Assembly: GCA_034509425.1 (NCBI GenBank)
Contig: JAVTVJ010001342.1
Coordinates: forward strand, 1-64,000
Length of the DNA stretch: 64,000 bases
Source of the DNA: Eopsaltria australis
Taxonomy: Eukaryota; Chordata; Aves; Passeriformes; Petroicidae
Direction: 5' to 3'
In this document: positions 61,555 to 64,000 of the stretch, one piece after another
Position numbering within the stretch: the first letter of the stretch is position 1
Layout of the letters: every line of letters begins with the position of its first letter
Program-made: the position numbers and the translations under genes
Notes under the pieces: model-generated
What the model was told of the DNA's origin: nothing
Databases searched by the model: none
What the model saw: the letters and a program-made list of their open reading frames with translations, nothing else

Positions 61555-61640
61555 GGAATACTTTTAAATTTAGTTTGGGAAGTATAATTAATATGCTGGA
61601 ACACTTTTAAATTTAGTTTGGGAAGTATTATTAATATGCT
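61555..61640 (+). repeat. 43-bp tandem duplication (two copies)
   Basis: Units at 61555-61597 and 61598-61640 agree at 41 of 43 positions (GGAATA versus GGAACA; AGTATAATTA versus AGTATTATTA). Each unit contains TTTTAAATTTAGTTTGGGAA. The high identity and direct abutment indicate a fairly recent local duplication. Confidence 0.97.
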
Positions 61641-63219
61641 TTATATAAAACTACTATTTCAGTTCACTGTAAGCTATTATTGAAACATATTAAAGGCAAT
61701 CATCACAGTATTCCAGATATCATACTATTCTCTGTCAGTATGTTATTAAATAGCATCATAGATGTGACAAATGTGTTCTCTAAGCATTTAAATGCTTTGT
61801 TTTGTTTGGGGAGGAGGGGAAATGCAGCAAAACAGCTCTATTGGGCCATATTTTTAGCTGCTGCAAATTAGCATAGCTCCACTGGGAGTAGTGCCAGGAA
61901 TTTAAAATGATTGTTGAACTTTACAGTAGAATCAGCTACTGTGGCACTTCAATTATATGGAGGGCTGGGGTGTAGGAAACATTTGAAAGAAAGCATAATA
62001 GATTATCTGTGGGTAAGCTCTCCTTCCATGCCAGGTGAGTTGAATAAAATATTTCAAGCTGCAAAATATTGAATGTATGTAACATGTTTCAGTACTGGCA
62101 ATATAAATATTCTGTAAAGGAAAAACTGATGCATACAAACCCCATAACTTTCTAATACAGTAGAATTCCCTGCATGCAGACTCTGAAGTAAATGCTAAAA
62201 ACCCTGTTTTTATAATCAGCATGGGGATTCACATATTCTCTAATGAAATCCCTCCTAAATAAGCCATATGGTCGTAACATTATGGTTTGATACAAGAGAA
62301 AGAGTATTTTTCTGAAACAAAAATCAGATGAGAGGCATAAGATGAAACAGTTAAAAATTTTCTTTTTTCAAAATGAGACAGCAAAACTTGTGTTCTAAAG
62401 TTAGGTAATATTAGGAAAAAAAACCCCACAGTTAGGAGCCATGATATTTTTTAAATGCTAAGAAGTGAAATGCAATATATGTGTAATGAAAGGTACTTAG
62501 CTACTCTCACAGTGTGGCTGAGTATAAATTTAATTGTACCAGCACTGAAAAAAGCATTTGGCACCATGGAGGACAGGTCAGTGGAGTCATTGCAATCCAG
62601 TGTGAGGTCCTAAGAACAGAGTAGAAAACACAACTGAAAGTAATCTAATATTGTGTAAATCAATCTTTCCTGGAATGCTGCATTCAGTTCTGCTCAGCTT
62701 GTCTTATTAGATCTATAAACAGGAGGAAGAAGGGTTCAAAACTGGGTCATTGACACCACAAGCACTAGTGGAACTCATCACTACCAGTCATCCTTAAAGT
62801 CAAGACAAAAAAAAACCAAAAAAGAAAGAAAAGGATTAATCTTACAGTAAATGAATGATGAAAACATGAACAGTTATAACAAACAAGGCACATTGCATCT
62901 TTCAGATGGGAAGACCAAGTAAGGAATTACCAGGACCAACAAGGGTTCTTTGGAAAAGTTATAAGTAATTTTCCCCAGCTGCTAAGAGCTCATTGGCTGC
63001 CTCACCAGCTGGCTGGACAAGCCCCATCTGTGTAAACCAGGAATGGGAATTGGGCCCTTGGTAACAATACCCAATTCTGTCTGTGAATCTCAAAATGAAG
63101 AAAGTTATTAAGGGAAATGAAGCTGATGTGCCAAAGTAATTCCTTGATTTGTAAAGGGGAGGACTCTTAGGAAAAAACATGTGGAGAGTGATACCCATAA
63201 AATAGCCCAGAATTAAACT

Positions 63220-63306
63220 ACAGGGGTCTGAGCAGTACAAGATTAATGGTTGGACGCAATGATCTTAGAGGCATTTTCCAACCTAAACCATTCTATGATT
63301 CTATGA
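63220..63306 (+). repeat. CR1 LINE 3' end (short)
   Basis: GTCTGAGCAGTACAAGATTA, ATGGTTGGACGCAATGATCT, TAGAGGCATTTTCCAACCTA, ACCATTCTATGATTCTATGA: a plus-strand CR1 terminus with intact terminal repeats. The tail resembles that of the 32.6 kb copy. Confidence 0.92.
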
Positions 63307-64000
63307 AAATCATAATCCTGAAAGAAGAAATAAAACCTACAACCTGTTTCAACTGCTGCCAGCCTGATGAACAAAATTCACTTCTATGAGAAACTCATCT
63401 CAGACACCACTGGAAGTAGAATTCCAGTAATGAAACACAAATGTTTTGTATTAATTTCCACCCCAAAGTATGGCCTTAGGGTTCTGGTTTTAGCCCTTTG
63501 GAGAGTAGAAGTGAAATGAGGCATTTCCTCATTTAAGATGTAACATTAATGTGCAACCTCTGCTAGTTTCTTTTAACATGCAATTATTTCTTCCTTGATA
63601 AGATTCAACTAATTGGTGAGATAATGAAATAGCTATTCCCCAAGAATTGTTATGTAACTTACATTAACTTGTCTTAATACAAAGGGAGATATCAATGTTA
63701 GAAATATTTCATTTCTTTACTCTTTTCAGCTCTTTTGCACATTCATTTTACACACTGAATATTCAGTATTGTAAAAAACTTATAACCTGATACATTTGGT
63801 GTTTTGCCAGTGCATAACTTCACTGATTTGTTCAGTGAATGCTTGTTTTGTTCTTATTAATTACAAATGTGTATGTAATGATACGGTGGTTTGATATCAT
63901 TATATTACACAGGCTATCTAAAGCTATTGCCTAAGGACTATAACACAATCTGCTGAACCCTGGGCAGATTTTCAGAGAGCTCTACATTATCCTGTAGTTC
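63307..64000. other. AT-rich non-coding sequence, nothing recognised
   Basis: No gene, repeat family or distinctive motif seen up to the end of the window. Confidence 0.6.

Larger units (their letters stand above)
58801..63219. other. Non-coding sequence with A-rich tract and 43-bp duplication
   Basis: No gene recognised. Holds an A-rich tract (60151-60223) and a 43-bp tandem duplication (61555-61640). Around 62655-62770, CCTGGAATGCTGCATTCAGT and nearby words hint at a further very old CR1 piece, too weak to delimit. Confidence 0.5.

Noticed and set aside
62655..62770. Possible additional old CR1 fragment
   Set aside because: A few words fit (CCTGGAATGCTGCATTCAGT) but order and length are not sufficient to delimit an element.
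1..64000. CRISPR array, operons, phage or bacterial features
   Set aside because: No regularly spaced repeats, ribosome binding sites or compact gene order; the CR1 content shows a vertebrate genome.

Overview
The window reads as non-coding vertebrate DNA, most likely a bird. The evidence is a set of CR1 retrotransposon (LINE) copies. Most carry the CR1 3' end: a GATGATCT(T)-type stretch, then TTCCAACC, then short TTCTATGA repeats. They lie in AT-rich, CpG-poor sequence with few microsatellites. A long terminal repeat of a type I associate with bird endogenous retroviruses supports this. The species cannot be told. There is no bacterial-type gene organisation, no CRISPR array and no recognisable rRNA or tRNA gene. 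I found no exon that I can assign to a known protein, so the window is probably intergenic or lies inside a very long intron.

Layout. 0-2.4 kb: unannotatable AT-rich sequence. 2.4-4.45 kb: a cluster of old CR1 pieces (an ORF1/esterase-like remnant and an RT-end/3' tail on the plus strand, with an oppositely oriented copy between them). 4.5-9.3 kb: mostly unique sequence with two faint ancient repeat fragments. 9.3-15 kb: three short CR1 ends and an X-box-like site. 15-23.4 kb: unique sequence with a GC-richer block (17.27-17.77 kb), a CpG cluster (19.6 kb) and paired E-boxes (19.87 kb). 23.4-29.3 kb: three CR1 3' ends. 32.6-33.76 kb: the longest CR1, including a decayed reverse-transcriptase end. 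33.8-38.6 kb: unique sequence with one exon-like open segment (36.36-36.68 kb). 38.6-39 kb: an old CR1. 39-52.4 kb: the longest stretch without a clear repeat, holding a GC/CpG-richer block with a MEF2-type site (45.38-45.85 kb). 52.36-53.15 kb: an internally deleted CR1 followed 55 bp later by a minus-strand LTR. 55.8-56.8 kb: another long CR1. 58.45-58.8 kb: an ancient minus-strand CR1. 61.55 kb: a 43-bp tandem duplication. 63.2 kb: a last CR1 end.

No genes work together here. What the window offers is a record of repeat insertions of different ages, a few short tandem duplications that could be polymorphic, and a handful of non-repeat islands that may be regulatory or exonic. All family calls rest on recognising sequence patterns by eye; no alignment or database search was run.
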